A stretch of DNA of 64,000 bases from Leifsonia shinshuensis (GTDB lineage Bacteria > Actinomycetota > Actinomycetes > Actinomycetales > Microbacteriaceae), in assembly GCF_013410375.1 (NCBI RefSeq), contig NZ_JACCFL010000001.1, forward strand, positions 3,844,001 to 3,908,000. Reading direction: 5' to 3'. Positions within the stretch are counted from its first letter, which is position 1. Every line of letters starts with the position of its first letter. Made by a program: the position numbers and the translations under genes. The notes under the pieces were generated by a model that did no database searches, was not told where the DNA came from, and was given only the letters and a program-made list of their open reading frames with translations. Below are positions 46,353 to 54,970 of this stretch, one piece after another.

Positions 46353-46404
46353 CCTTGTTGCTGTCGTCGGCCTTGTTGCTGTCGCCCGGGGCCGGGCGCC
46401 CCGG
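46353..46404 (-). other. Direct repeat plus hairpin between permease and ThuA genes
   Basis: CCTTGTTGCTGTCG occurs at 46353-46366 and 46371-46384. Next to it CCGGGGC (46386-46392) and GCCCCGG (46398-46404) form a hairpin with a 5-base loop. The hairpin may dampen expression of the ThuA part of the operon. Confidence 0.45.
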
Positions 46405-46410
46405 CCGGGT

Positions 46411-47271
46411 TCACTTGATCGCGCCGCCGAGGGCTCCGGCGGCGATGTACCGTTGCGCGAGGATCAGCAGCACGGCGGCGGGGATGGAGGCCAGCACCGC
46501 CGTCGCCATCACCGGCCCCCACTGCTGCACGTTCGCGCTGATGTAGTTGTAGATTCCGAGCGTGATCGGCCGGACCTGCGGTGTGCTGGTCAGGGTCAGC
46601 GCGAACAGGAAGTCGCCCCACGCCCCGAGGAAGGTGAACAGCGCCGCCGTCACGATCGCGTTCTTGCTGATCGGGACCACGATCGAGATGAAGGCGCGGA
46701 AGTTGTTCGCGCCGTCGACCAGCGCCGCCTCCACCAGCGAGGGCGGGAGCGACCCCATGAACGCCCGGATCAGCAGGATCGCGAACGGGATCTGCGCCGC
46801 GGTGTCCGCCAGGATCAGGCCGAGGTACGAGTTCAGCAGGCCCAGGTCGTTGAACAGCGCGTAGAGCGCGTTGGCGATCACGATGACCGGGATCATCTGG
46901 GTGATCAGCAGCGCGAACACGAAGACGGTCATGCCGCGCATCCGGAACCGGGCCAGCCCGTAGGCCGCCGGGGTCGCGATCGCGATGGTCAGCACCACCG
47001 TGCTCAGCGCGATGATCGTGCTGGTGACCAGGTTGCCGCCCTGCTGCTGGATTGCGGTGACGTAGCCGTCGAGCGTCGGCTGGAGCGGGAACCACGCGGT
47101 CGTGGCGGCTCCTGCGTTGGCCTGCAGGCTGCTGTTGACCATCCAGTAGACGGGGAAGATCATCACCGCGAGGAAGACGACGCCGAGCACGGTCATCGGC
47201 CAGCGCCGCTTGACGTGCGGACGCGTCGGGCGCGTTCCCTTCGGGAGCACGATGGCTCGGGTCTCGGTCAT
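46411..47271 (-). CDS. ABC sugar importer permease, MalG type
   Basis: This 286-residue protein has six membrane segments, the EAA loop LVEAALVDGANNFRAFISIV and the C-terminal QRYIAAGALGGAIK. It overlaps the MalF-type gene by 4 bases (ATGA at 47268-47271). Earlier in-frame residues to 48120 are a shadow of that gene. Confidence 0.92.
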   Translation of the reverse strand: MTETRAIVLPKGTRPTRPHVKRRWPMTVLGVVFLAVMIFPVYWMVNSSLQANAGAATTAWFPLQPTLDGYVTAIQQQGGNLVTSTIIALSTVVLTIAIATPAAYGLARFRMRGMTVFVFALLITQMIPVIVIANALYALFNDLGLLNSYLGLILADTAAQIPFAILLIRAFMGSLPPSLVEAALVDGANNFRAFISIVVPISKNAIVTAALFTFLGAWGDFLFALTLTSTPQVRPITLGIYNYISANVQQWGPVMATAVLASIPAAVLLILAQRYIAAGALGGAIK

Positions 47272-48233
47272 TCGTCGACCTCCTTGCGCGACATGTACAG
47301 ATAGACGACGGCGAAGACGAGCGAGATCACGATCAGGATGTTGCTGATCGCGGCGCCCTCCCCGAACGCGAACTGCACGAACGACTTCTGGTACGCCCAG
47401 GTCGCGAGCGTCTGGGTGGAGTTGGCGGGCCCTCCGCCGGTGAGGCCGAGGATGACGTCCACGACCTTGAGCGTGTAGACGACGCCGAGCACGATGACGA
47501 CGCTGACGACAGGGCGGATGCTCGGCCAGGTGATGTGCCGGAACGCCCGCCAGCCGACCGCGCCGTCGAGCGCCGCCGCCTCGTAGAGCTCCTCCGGCAC
47601 GCCCTGCAGGCCGCTGTAGAGGATGGTGGCGTTGAACGGGATGCCGAGCCAGACGTTCACGCCGATCACGGCGATCAGCGCGAGCGACGGGCTGACCAGC
47701 CACGGGACGGGGTGGACGCCGAAGACGCCGAGGAACTGGTTGAGCGCTCCGCTGTCCTGGTCGAGGATCCACTTCCAGACCGCGCTCGACGCGATCAGCG
47801 GGAGCAGCCACGGCAGCAGGAGCAGGGAGCGCAGGAAGCCGCCGAGCGGGAAGTTGCGCTTGAAGAACAGCGCGAGCCCGAGCCCGATCGCGAACTGGAG
47901 CACGATCGAGCCGATCGTGAACAGCGCCGTGTTCAGCATGGTCGTGCTGAACAGCGAGCTGGTGACGGTGGTGATGTAGTTCTGGAGGCCGACCCAGGGG
48001 GCCTCGCCCGTGTAGAAGGTGGTGGTCGTGTAGTCCTGGAACGACATCGCCAGGTTCTTGACGATGGGGTAGCCGAAGAAGACCAGCACGAACAGGACCG
48101 CAGGCAGGACGAACAGCCACTTGCTGATCGACCGGGCGAGGCGGAACCGGCGGCGGCGCGGGCTGCCGGCCACGGGGCCGCTGTCCCGAACGGGTGGTGC
48201 GATCGCGGGGGTCTCCGCGTTGAGAGTCGTCAT
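47268..48233 (-). CDS. ABC sugar importer permease, MalF type
   Basis: This 321-residue protein has a long cytoplasmic N-terminus, six membrane segments and the EAA loop LYEAAALDGAVGWRAFRHIT. The binding-protein gene ends 60 bases upstream, and the gap contains a perfect hairpin (48253-48284), the same layout as in operon A. Confidence 0.92.
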   Translation of the reverse strand: MTTLNAETPAIAPPVRDSGPVAGSPRRRRFRLARSISKWLFVLPAVLFVLVFFGYPIVKNLAMSFQDYTTTTFYTGEAPWVGLQNYITTVTSSLFSTTMLNTALFTIGSIVLQFAIGLGLALFFKRNFPLGGFLRSLLLLPWLLPLIASSAVWKWILDQDSGALNQFLGVFGVHPVPWLVSPSLALIAVIGVNVWLGIPFNATILYSGLQGVPEELYEAAALDGAVGWRAFRHITWPSIRPVVSVVIVLGVVYTLKVVDVILGLTGGGPANSTQTLATWAYQKSFVQFAFGEGAAISNILIVISLVFAVVYLYMSRKEVDE

Positions 48234-48252
48234 CGACCTCGTCCTTTCCCTT

Positions 48253-48284
48253 CGCCAGGCGGGAGCCGCAGCCCCCGCCTGGCG
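48253..48284 (-). terminator. Intercistronic hairpin after the binding-protein gene
   Basis: CGCCAGGCGGG (48253-48263) and CCCGCCTGGCG (48274-48284) are perfect 11-base arms around a 10-base loop. It probably protects the binding-protein mRNA or attenuates the permease genes. Confidence 0.65.
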
Positions 48285-48293
48285 TCGAGTTCG

Positions 48294-49508
48294 CTACTGG
48301 TTCTCCGACTGGGCCTGCTTGAGGGCGTCGGCCGGGGACGCCTTGCCGGTCAGCGCGAGCTGCACGGCGGTGTAGATCTTGGTCGCGGCCTTCGGCCAGT
48401 CCGGGCCGAGCTCAGCGGTGCGCGCCCGCGCGTCGGCGACGACGCCGACGAAGGAGGCGACGTCCGGGTTCGCTGCGCCGAACTTCTTCGCCTCCGCGAG
48501 ATCGGTCGGCACGGTCTGCGCCGTCTTGGCCTCGAACGACTGCATGGCCGGGGTCATCAGGCACTGCACGAACTTCGCGCCGGCCGCCTGGGCGTCCTTC
48601 TTGCCGGTCTGCGGCACCGTGTACTGCTCGCCGCCGAGGGGCGCGACCGACGTCTGCGAGGCGTCGCGGACCGGGATGGAGACGCTGGCCCAGTGCAGCC
48701 CGCTCGCCTTCGACAGCGCCGGGATCTGCCACGGACCGTTGATCATCATGGCCGCCTTGCCCGCGATGAACTGGTTGTTCACGTCGGCCTGCGCCCACGA
48801 GATGGAGCTCTTCGACAGCGACCCGTCGTTCTGCAGGTCGAGGACGAGCTGCAGGGCCTGGGCCGCCTCTGGCGTCGCGATGTTCTTCTCGTCGCCGCCA
48901 TTCGTCCAGAAGAAGGGCAGGAACTGCCAGGTGCCCTCGTAGGTGTTGATGTTGCTCATCGCGAAGCCGTAGCGGCCCTTGCTCGCGTCGGTGAGCTGGC
49001 GGGCGGCGCTGCGCAGCTCGTCCCAGGTCTTCGGCGGCTGGACCCCGGCGGCCTGGAGGATATCGGTGTTGTAGAACAGCGCGATCGAGTTGGCGAGCGG
49101 CTGGGCGCCGTACAGCTGGCCCTTGTAGGTGCCCGCCTTCACGGCGGCGGGGGTGAGGCCGGAGCCGGTGATCCCGAAGTTCTTGAGCGGCGCGAGGGCG
49201 CCGGTCGCGGCGATCTGCTGCACGTCCGGGTTGTCGATCATGAGCACGTCCGGGAGGGTCTTGGACGAGACCTGCTGCAGGACCTTCTGGATGAGCGAGG
49301 CGCCCGCGACGTGGACCGCGTTGACCTTGATGCCGGTGCTGGCCTCGCACTTGGCGTACTGGGCGTCGTGCGATCCGTCGGTGAAGTAGTCCTCGAGCGT
49401 GATGCTCTTGGCGGTGGAGGCCGCTCCCCCACCGCTGCACGCGGCGAGTCCGAGCGGGATGATCGACGCGGCCGCGAGGGCCACGACGACACGATGTGCT
49501 GTCTTCAT
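48294..49508 (-). CDS. ABC sugar-binding lipoprotein
   Basis: This 404-residue type-1 solute-binding protein has the leader MKTAHRVVVALAAASIIPLG and lipobox GLAACSG. The body has the family features ALFYNTDILQAAGVQPPKTW and KAAMMINGPWQIPALSKASG. The start at 49508 gives a normal signal peptide; an in-frame ATG at 49589 lies in the promoter region. It is the first gene of the ThuA operon and divergent from the LacI gene at 49646. Confidence 0.92.
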   Translation of the reverse strand: MKTAHRVVVALAAASIIPLGLAACSGGGAASTAKSITLEDYFTDGSHDAQYAKCEASTGIKVNAVHVAGASLIQKVLQQVSSKTLPDVLMIDNPDVQQIAATGALAPLKNFGITGSGLTPAAVKAGTYKGQLYGAQPLANSIALFYNTDILQAAGVQPPKTWDELRSAARQLTDASKGRYGFAMSNINTYEGTWQFLPFFWTNGGDEKNIATPEAAQALQLVLDLQNDGSLSKSSISWAQADVNNQFIAGKAAMMINGPWQIPALSKASGLHWASVSIPVRDASQTSVAPLGGEQYTVPQTGKKDAQAAGAKFVQCLMTPAMQSFEAKTAQTVPTDLAEAKKFGAANPDVASFVGVVADARARTAELGPDWPKAATKIYTAVQLALTGKASPADALKQAQSENQ

Positions 49509-49559
49509 GGGTGGATGCTCCTTTGCATTGCACTGTGGGCTGACGACGGTGTGCGCGAA

Positions 49560-49610
49560 ATTGTAAGCATAAAATCCGACGGAAGTCACGAACTTTTTTT
49601 ATGCTTACAA
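49560..49610. promoter_or_regulatory. Divergent promoter region with two 14-base operator arms
   Basis: TTGTAAGCATAAAA (49561-49574) and its exact reverse complement TTTTATGCTTACAA (49597-49610) flank a 22-base spacer. On the minus strand TACAAT (49565-49560) with GTGACT (49589-49584) 18 bases away makes a plausible promoter, and one arm covers its -10 box. The mirror arm sits at a TACAAG on the plus strand ahead of the LacI gene, so both directions may be repressed. Confidence 0.65.
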
Positions 49611-49645
49611 GTGAGTAACCAGCACTGTGCGAAGATGAAGGACTC

Positions 49646-50671
49646 ATGACCGCTCCCAAGAAGGCGGGCAAACGCAAGCCCAGCATGGCCGACGTCGCCC
49701 GGCACGCCGGCGTCTCCGTCATGACCGTCTCCAACGCCATCAACCGCCCGGACATCGTCAGCGAGTCGACGAGGGAGCGGGTCCGCGCGTCGATGGACGC
49801 CCTCGACTACCGCAACAACCTGGTCGCCCGCAGCCTCCGGCTGGCCCTCCCCCGGCAGATCGGCTACCTGATCGGCCCGCACCGCTTCGCCGCCGACGCG
49901 TACATGGACCAGTTCCTGCACGACCTGGCCGCGACCTGCGAGCAGCACGGCCGCAACCTGACCCTCATCTCCACCGGGTCGCACGAGATCGAGGCCTGCG
50001 AGGACCTCTACTACGGACAGATGGCGGCCGGCTTCATCGTGCCCGACATCTGGTTCGGCGACCCCCGCTTGCCCGCGCTCACCGAGCGCGGCATCCCGTT
50101 CGTCGCCTACGGCGGCGACCCGCACGACGAGAGCGCCACCTGGAACTGGGTCGACACCGACGCGGAGAAGGGCATCATCCTCGCCGTCGACCACCTGACC
50201 TCGCTGGGCCACAGCGAGCTGGCCTATCTCGGCTACCCCGACGGCCTGATCACGACCCGCTACCGGCGCCTCGGCTACCTGGGCGCGTGCACCGCACGCG
50301 GGCTGGAGTCGTCGCTCGCGCCGGGCCGGGTGATGGAGACCGGACCGGAGTTCATCGACCTGCTGGCCGCGGCCCGCGCCCTGCTGACCTCCGACGACCC
50401 GCCGACCGCGATCGTGAGCGCGACGGACCAGCACGCGCTGGCCGTGTTCCTCGTCGCCCGCGAACTCGGCATCCCGGTGGGTTCGGGCGTGGCCGTCACC
50501 GGCTTCGACGACTCGCCGGTGGCCGGGGAGTCCGGCTTCGGGATCACCTCGATCCGCCAGCCGAAGGACCGCATCGCGGAGCTCCTGGTCGAGATCCTCG
50601 TCGACGAGGGGACGGCCGTACGGCACGAGCTGCTGGAGCCGGAACTGATCGTGCGGTCGAGCACGGTCTGA
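49646..50671 (+). CDS. LacI family transcriptional repressor
   Basis: This 341-residue protein has the helix-turn-helix MADVARHAGVSVMTVSNAIN and a periplasmic-binding-like effector domain (ATDQHALAVFLVARELGIPV, AVTGFDDSPVAGESGFGITS). It is divergent from the ThuA importer operon, and the palindromic arms at 49561-49610 are its likely operators. The SDR gene starts 3 bases after its stop and may be co-transcribed. Confidence 0.92.
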   Translation: MTAPKKAGKRKPSMADVARHAGVSVMTVSNAINRPDIVSESTRERVRASMDALDYRNNLVARSLRLALPRQIGYLIGPHRFAADAYMDQFLHDLAATCEQHGRNLTLISTGSHEIEACEDLYYGQMAAGFIVPDIWFGDPRLPALTERGIPFVAYGGDPHDESATWNWVDTDAEKGIILAVDHLTSLGHSELAYLGYPDGLITTRYRRLGYLGACTARGLESSLAPGRVMETGPEFIDLLAAARALLTSDDPPTAIVSATDQHALAVFLVARELGIPVGSGVAVTGFDDSPVAGESGFGITSIRQPKDRIAELLVEILVDEGTAVRHELLEPELIVRSSTV

Positions 50672-50674
50672 CGA

Positions 50675-51385
50675 GTGGAGACAGCCCTGGACGACACCGC
50701 ACACCTCCGCCACGCCCTCATCATCGGCGCCTCCCGCAGCCTCGGGCTCGGGCTGGCCACCGAGCTCGCTGCCCGCGGCTGGGTGGTCACCGGGACGGTG
50801 CGCGGCGACACCACGACCGGACTCCACCAGCTCGCGGCGGCGTCGGCGGGACGCGTCTCGGTCACCCGAGCGGACATCACGGCGCCGGCCGACCTCGAAC
50901 GGCTGCGCGGCGAGTTCGCTCCGGGGAGCCTCGACCTGCTGTTCGTCAACGCCGGGATCACCGACCCCGACCTCCCAGCGTCCGCGGTCGCGACCGATGT
51001 GTTCGAACGGGTCATGGTCACGAACGCACTGGGGCCGGTGCGAGCGGTGGAAGCGCTCGCGCCGCTCGTCCGGGAAGACGGCACCATCGGGGTCATGACC
51101 TCGCGGCAGGGCAGCATCAGCCTCAACGTGCGCGGCGGTCACGAGGTATACCGGGCCAGCAAGGCGGCACTCAACCAGCTCATCCGCAGCTACGACGCCC
51201 GACGCACCGACCGGCGGACGCTCCTGCTGCTCCATCCCGGATGGGTGCAGACGGAGCTCGGCGGCGACGGCGCACCGCTGACCGTCGAAGAGAGCGTCAC
51301 CGGGCTGGTGGACACGCTCGACCGGCACGTCGGGGACGGCGGCCTGCAGTTCCGGAACCACCTCGACGAGGTCATTCCCTGGTAG
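50675..51385 (+). CDS. Short-chain dehydrogenase/reductase
   Basis: This 236-residue SDR has a modified nucleotide motif IIGASRSLGLGLATEL, the NAGI segment, a Ser in SRQGSIS and the catalytic YRASK (Tyr-x3-Lys). Translation starts at GTG, 3 bases after the LacI stop, with no strong ribosome site, so coupling is likely. The last 14 bases overlap the convergent epimerase gene. The substrate is unknown, perhaps a sugar or small carbonyl. Confidence 0.86.
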   Translation: METALDDTAHLRHALIIGASRSLGLGLATELAARGWVVTGTVRGDTTTGLHQLAAASAGRVSVTRADITAPADLERLRGEFAPGSLDLLFVNAGITDPDLPASAVATDVFERVMVTNALGPVRAVEALAPLVREDGTIGVMTSRQGSISLNVRGGHEVYRASKAALNQLIRSYDARRTDRRTLLLLHPGWVQTELGGDGAPLTVEESVTGLVDTLDRHVGDGGLQFRNHLDEVIPW

Positions 51386-52385
51386 GGTCCGCGACCTCCG
51401 CCCGCTTCCCGACGTCCGCGAGCATCCCCCGCTCCCGCAGGCTCTCCGCCGTCTGCACGATCGTCTCCACCGCCGGGCGCGGCCGGAATCCGAGCTCGGC
51501 CTTCGCGCGCTCGTTGTGGATGACGAGCGGCGCAGGCTCGTCGCCCGGCAGCTCCGCCGTCGGCACCCGCCGCGCGACGTCGCCGAGCCGGTCGCGCAGC
51601 ACGTTCGCCACGTCGAGGAACGTCATCGTCGGCCCGTCGGCGAGGACGAGGTAGCGCCTGCCCGCCGCCGCGGGGGTCGTCATCGCCGCGACGTGCGCCG
51701 CTGCCACGTCCCGGACGTCCGCGATGCCGAAGCGCTGCCGCGGGACGGCCGGCATCGTGCCGTCGAGCATCCCCGCGAAGAGCTGCAGCGACGACCGTGC
51801 CGAGGCGGTCAGCGTCGGTCCGGCGATCCAGGTCGGGTTGACCACGACCAGCTCCAGGTCGCCGCCGTCCCGTTCGATGAAGTCCCAGGCGGCGCGCTCG
51901 GCGACCGCCTTCGACAGCGGGTAGGCCGGGAGGCCGGGGGTCTCCGGGTCGGTCCAGTCGGTCTCGTCGTAGTCTCGGACGGGTTTCGGCGAGTAGCCGA
52001 CGGCCGCGAACGACGAGGTGAGCACCACCCGTCTCGCCCCGGCGGAACGGGCGGCGCGGAGCACCCGGAGCGACCCGTCGCGCGCGGGGACGACCACCTC
52101 GGCCGGGTCCGCCGTCTGGATCATCGGCGATGCGACGTGGTAGACGTCCTCGATCCCGGCGAGCGCGGCGTCCCAGCCGTCGTCCTCGGTGAGCGAGGCC
52201 GCGGCGAACGACAGCCCGGAGTCGTCGCTCCCGGCGCGCCGGACGGCCGCGCGCACCTCGTCCGCGCGGTCGGGTCCGCGCACCGTCGTGCGGACCTCGG
52301 CCCCGGAGCCGAGGAGGTCGGCGAGGAGGCGGGTGGCGAGGTAGCCGGTGCCTCCGGTCACCAGGATGGTGGGTGCGCTGTTCAT
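51372..52385 (-). CDS. NAD(P)-dependent epimerase / dihydroflavonol-reductase-like SDR
   Basis: This 337-residue extended SDR has the nucleotide motif ILVTGGTGYLATRLL and the catalytic YPLSK, with the layout of dihydroflavonol-4-reductase or aldehyde-reductase-like proteins (VVNPTWIAGPTLT). The start MNSAPTILV at 52385 overlaps the MerR stop (ATGA), so the MerR regulator and this enzyme form an operon. The natural substrate is unknown. Confidence 0.87.
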   Translation of the reverse strand: MNSAPTILVTGGTGYLATRLLADLLGSGAEVRTTVRGPDRADEVRAAVRRAGSDDSGLSFAAASLTEDDGWDAALAGIEDVYHVASPMIQTADPAEVVVPARDGSLRVLRAARSAGARRVVLTSSFAAVGYSPKPVRDYDETDWTDPETPGLPAYPLSKAVAERAAWDFIERDGGDLELVVVNPTWIAGPTLTASARSSLQLFAGMLDGTMPAVPRQRFGIADVRDVAAAHVAAMTTPAAAGRRYLVLADGPTMTFLDVANVLRDRLGDVARRVPTAELPGDEPAPLVIHNERAKAELGFRPRPAVETIVQTAESLRERGMLADVGKRAEVADPTRE

Positions 52386-52822
52386 CGGAAGGTCTCCTCG
52401 AGTCGGGGAAGGATGGCTTCGAGCTCCACGTGCGCCTCGGCCTCGCCCGCGACGTCGCCGCGCGCGCGGGCGTCCCACAGCGCGGCCTTGGCGCGCAGGT
52501 AGTCGAGGTGCGTGCGCAGGGTCGCGAGCTGCTCCTCGACGCGCACGGCGTGACGGAGCAGGATGTCGCGCTGCTCTCCCGCCGCCGCGTGCCCGAGGAG
52601 CCGGTTCGCCTGGTACGTGCGCATGTCCTCGATGCCGACGCCCATCGCGCGCAGGCAGGCGAGCACCTGCGCCGCGTCGAGGTCGCCCTCGCTGTAGCGC
52701 CGGTGCCCGCTGCTGCCGTCGCGGGCGATCGGGCCGAGGAGCCCGACCTCCTCGTAGTACCGCAGGGTGGGCTCGCTGAGCCCGCTCTGCCGGGACACGT
52801 CCTGGATGCTCAAACCGGTCAT
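52382..52822 (-). CDS. MerR family transcriptional regulator
   Basis: This 146-residue protein has the MerR winged helix-turn-helix (SIQDVSRQSGLSEPTLRYYE) followed by GHRRYSEGDLDAAQVLACLR and a coiled-coil dimer helix. It lacks the cysteines used for metal sensing and probably responds to an organic compound or carbonyl. It precedes and overlaps the epimerase gene. A dyad within its own promoter (52840-52855) suggests autoregulation. Confidence 0.9.
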   Translation of the reverse strand: MTGLSIQDVSRQSGLSEPTLRYYEEVGLLGPIARDGSSGHRRYSEGDLDAAQVLACLRAMGVGIEDMRTYQANRLLGHAAAGEQRDILLRHAVRVEEQLATLRTHLDYLRAKAALWDARARGDVAGEAEAHVELEAILPRLEETFR

Positions 52823-52839
52823 GACCCCATCAGAACAGA

Positions 52840-52860
52840 CCTCAAGCGCTTGAAGTCAAG
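52840..52860 (-). promoter_or_regulatory. MerR-type operator and -35 region
   Basis: CCTCAAGCGCTTGAAG (52840-52855) is a near-perfect 16-base dyad, and on the minus strand CTTGAC (52860-52855) next to it is a good -35 box. The start codon at 52822 is so close that the transcript would have a very short leader. Confidence 0.6.
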
Positions 52861-52878
52861 CGCCGGTCGGCTGTGAGT

Positions 52879-53247
52879 TCAGCCCCGGTCGTGGAGGGTG
52901 ACGTGGTAGCCGTCCGGGTCGGCGAACGTGAAGGTGCGGCCGAACGGTCCGTCGACCGGCGCCGAGACGACGGTGCGCCCGTCGGCGGCGAGCGCGTCGT
53001 GGATCGCCTGGACGTCGGTGGCGCGGAGCCAGAGCGCGACGCCGACGCCGGGCTGCGCGACGGACGCCAGGTCCGTTCCCGGCACGACCTCCCGGAGGGC
53101 GAAGGCGATCGGCTCCGTCGCGAAGACGACGGCGTGCGGAGGTCCGGCGGGCGAGCGCACGAGGCCGAGGTAGCGCTCGTAGAAGGCCTGTGACGCGTCG
53201 AGGTCTCGCGCCTGGAGCGAGATGAAATCGGGGCCGATGGCGGGCAT
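52879..53247 (-). CDS. VOC family (glyoxalase/bleomycin-resistance-like) protein
   Basis: This 122-residue protein has the paired beta-alpha-beta-beta-beta units of the VOC fold: FISLQARDLDASQAFYERYL at the start and FTFADPDGYHVTLHDRG at the end. A good ribosome site (GAGAGGAG) precedes the ATG. It is divergent from a MarR gene, with two operators between, so it is probably a detoxifying or binding protein induced by the MarR ligand. Confidence 0.88.
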   Translation of the reverse strand: MPAIGPDFISLQARDLDASQAFYERYLGLVRSPAGPPHAVVFATEPIAFALREVVPGTDLASVAQPGVGVALWLRATDVQAIHDALAADGRTVVSAPVDGPFGRTFTFADPDGYHVTLHDRG

Positions 53248-53265
53248 GATGGAACTCCTCTCGTG

Positions 53266-53309
53266 TGTCAGTTTTCTGACACCCCGAAGCCTATGTCAGA
53301 CTACTGACA
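53266..53309. promoter_or_regulatory. Two MarR-type operator palindromes
   Basis: TGTCAG-TTTT-CTGACA (53266-53281) and TGTCAG-ACTA-CTGACA (53294-53309) share identical 6-base arms. Their centres are 28 bases apart. The second ends on the A of the MarR start codon, so binding would block both the MarR and VOC promoters. Confidence 0.82.
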
Positions 53310-53776
53310 TGAGCGCCCCTGTCGACGGAATCCACCTCGCGACCTCCCTGGGCTACACGCTGAAGGAGGCGTCGAGCGCCCTCCGCACGGCGATGGAGGA
53401 GGTGCTCCGCCCGCTCGGGATGACCGTGACCCACTACTCCTGCCTCGAACTCCTGGCGCAGCGCCCCGGACTGTCGAACTCCGACCTGGCGCGCGGCGCG
53501 TTCGTGACCCGCCAGACCATGAACGTGCTGCTCCAGGCGCTCGAACGCGACGGGTACGTGACCCGCCCGGCGGCGCCCCCGGTCGGGAAGGCGCTGCCGG
53601 CACGGCTCACGGCTCGCGGGCGGCGGAGTCTGGCGACGGCGAGCGCGGCGGTGCGCTCGGTGGAGCTGCGGATGCTGGGCGGGATGACGCCGGACGAGCA
53701 GGCAGCCGCGTTCACGGCGCTGCGGAGCATGGTCCGAGCGCTGCGCGACGACGTCGAGCCGCAGCCGACCGCGTAG
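53309..53776 (+). CDS. MarR family transcriptional regulator
   Basis: This 155-residue winged-helix protein has LAQRPGLSNSDLARGAFVTR, QTMNVLLQALERDGYVTRPA and LTARGRRSLATA, the standard MarR elements. The start at 53309 overlaps the second operator; a longer in-frame start at 53222 would run through both operators and is rejected. The transcript may be leaderless. It likely represses itself and the divergent VOC gene. Confidence 0.9.
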   Translation: MSAPVDGIHLATSLGYTLKEASSALRTAMEEVLRPLGMTVTHYSCLELLAQRPGLSNSDLARGAFVTRQTMNVLLQALERDGYVTRPAAPPVGKALPARLTARGRRSLATASAAVRSVELRMLGGMTPDEQAAAFTALRSMVRALRDDVEPQPTA

Positions 53777-53794
53777 CGGCCCAGCGTTTCGCAC

Positions 53795-54970
53795 TCAGTC
53801 CGACAGCGCAGGCACCCGCTCCGCGAGCACCGCGCGGAGCGCGTCCACGATCGTCGTGGCCCGGTCGTCGGCGCCGGCCTCCAGCCAGTTCGTCACGAAC
53901 GCGAACCCGACCTGCGCCTCCGGGTCGGCGAAGGCGACCTGGCCGCCCGCGCCGTCGTGCCCGAATGCGGCTGGTCCGAGGTAGCGGCGCGCCTCCGAGT
54001 CGAGCTGCAGGCCGCGGCCCCAGCGCGGCCACGGACCGGGGGTCGGGAAGACCGGCTCGCCCCAGGACGTCGGCACGACCGCTCGCGCGAGCGTCGCATC
54101 GTCCAGCAGTCGGGTGCCCGCCGTGTCCACCACGGTCGAGGACCAGATGGCCGCGAGCGCGTCCGCGGTCGCGATCCCTCCCGCGCCAGGGATCTGGGCG
54201 GCGCGCACTCGCGGGTCGTTGAAGCCGCCGTCCGGCGTGACCAGCGCCGCGGGGAGAGCGCCGCCCAGCGTCATCGCGAGGCCCGTCCACTCCGAAGGCG
54301 CCTCGAGGAGCTGCTCCCCTGCCTCCAGCTGACTGGCCGAGGCCTGCAGGTGGGCGACGCGCGCGGCCTGGGCGTCCGGGAGGCCGATCCAGGCGTCCTC
54401 GGTGATCGGGGACACGAGCTCGGCGAAATAGTCGCCGGGCGACCGCCCGGTGACCCGGCGGACCAGCTCGCCCGCGAGCCAGCCGTGGGTGATGGCGTGA
54501 TAGGCGTACCCGGTTCCCGGCTCCCAAAGCGGGCTCTGGCGAGCGAGCACGTCGGTCGCGGCGTCCCAGTCGAGCAGTTGCTCCATGCCGAACGGCTCGC
54601 GCGGCGCCGAGAGGCCCGCGCGGTGCGACAGCAGCTCGGCCACCGTCACGCCGGCCTTGCCGGCCGCCGCGAACTCCGGCCAGTAGCGCGCGACCGGTGC
54701 CGCGTAGTCGAGCCGGCCCTCCTGCACGAGCCGCGCGACCAGCACCGACATCAGGCCCTTGGTGCAGGAGAAGATCACCGTCGGGGTGTCCGCTGTCCAG
54801 GGCCGCCCCGTGCGCTCGTCGGCGACGCCGCCCCAGAGGTCGACGACGCGGTGACCGCCGACCCGCACCGAGAGCCCGGCGCCCATCGTCGGCCGGTCGC
54901 GGAACGCCGCCGCGAACGCGTCGGCGAGCGGCTCGTATCCGCGCTCGGTGTCTCCGTGGATGTCAGCCAT
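53795..54970 (-). CDS. Beta-lactamase-fold serine hydrolase (EstB-like)
   Basis: This 391-residue protein has the SxxK motif as SCTK, the Tyr motif in YAYHAITHG and a C-terminal FGHDGAGGQVAFADPE segment where the HxG of class C-type esterases is found. It has no signal peptide, so it is a cytoplasmic esterase of family VIII. It is the last gene of the third importer operon and shares a TGATG junction with the glycosidase gene. It may deacylate the imported sugar. Confidence 0.87.
   Translation of the reverse strand: MADIHGDTERGYEPLADAFAAAFRDRPTMGAGLSVRVGGHRVVDLWGGVADERTGRPWTADTPTVIFSCTKGLMSVLVARLVQEGRLDYAAPVARYWPEFAAAGKAGVTVAELLSHRAGLSAPREPFGMEQLLDWDAATDVLARQSPLWEPGTGYAYHAITHGWLAGELVRRVTGRSPGDYFAELVSPITEDAWIGLPDAQAARVAHLQASASQLEAGEQLLEAPSEWTGLAMTLGGALPAALVTPDGGFNDPRVRAAQIPGAGGIATADALAAIWSSTVVDTAGTRLLDDATLARAVVPTSWGEPVFPTPGPWPRWGRGLQLDSEARRYLGPAAFGHDGAGGQVAFADPEAQVGFAFVTNWLEAGADDRATTIVDALRAVLAERVPALSD

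Noticed and set aside
46353..46404. Insertion-sequence end or attachment site
   Set aside because: A short direct repeat and hairpin are present, but there is no transposase or integrase and the operon continues unbroken across it.
53222..53776. Longer MarR start at 53222
   Set aside because: The extra residues would be encoded by the operator region and overlap the start of the divergent VOC gene; they do not resemble MarR sequence.
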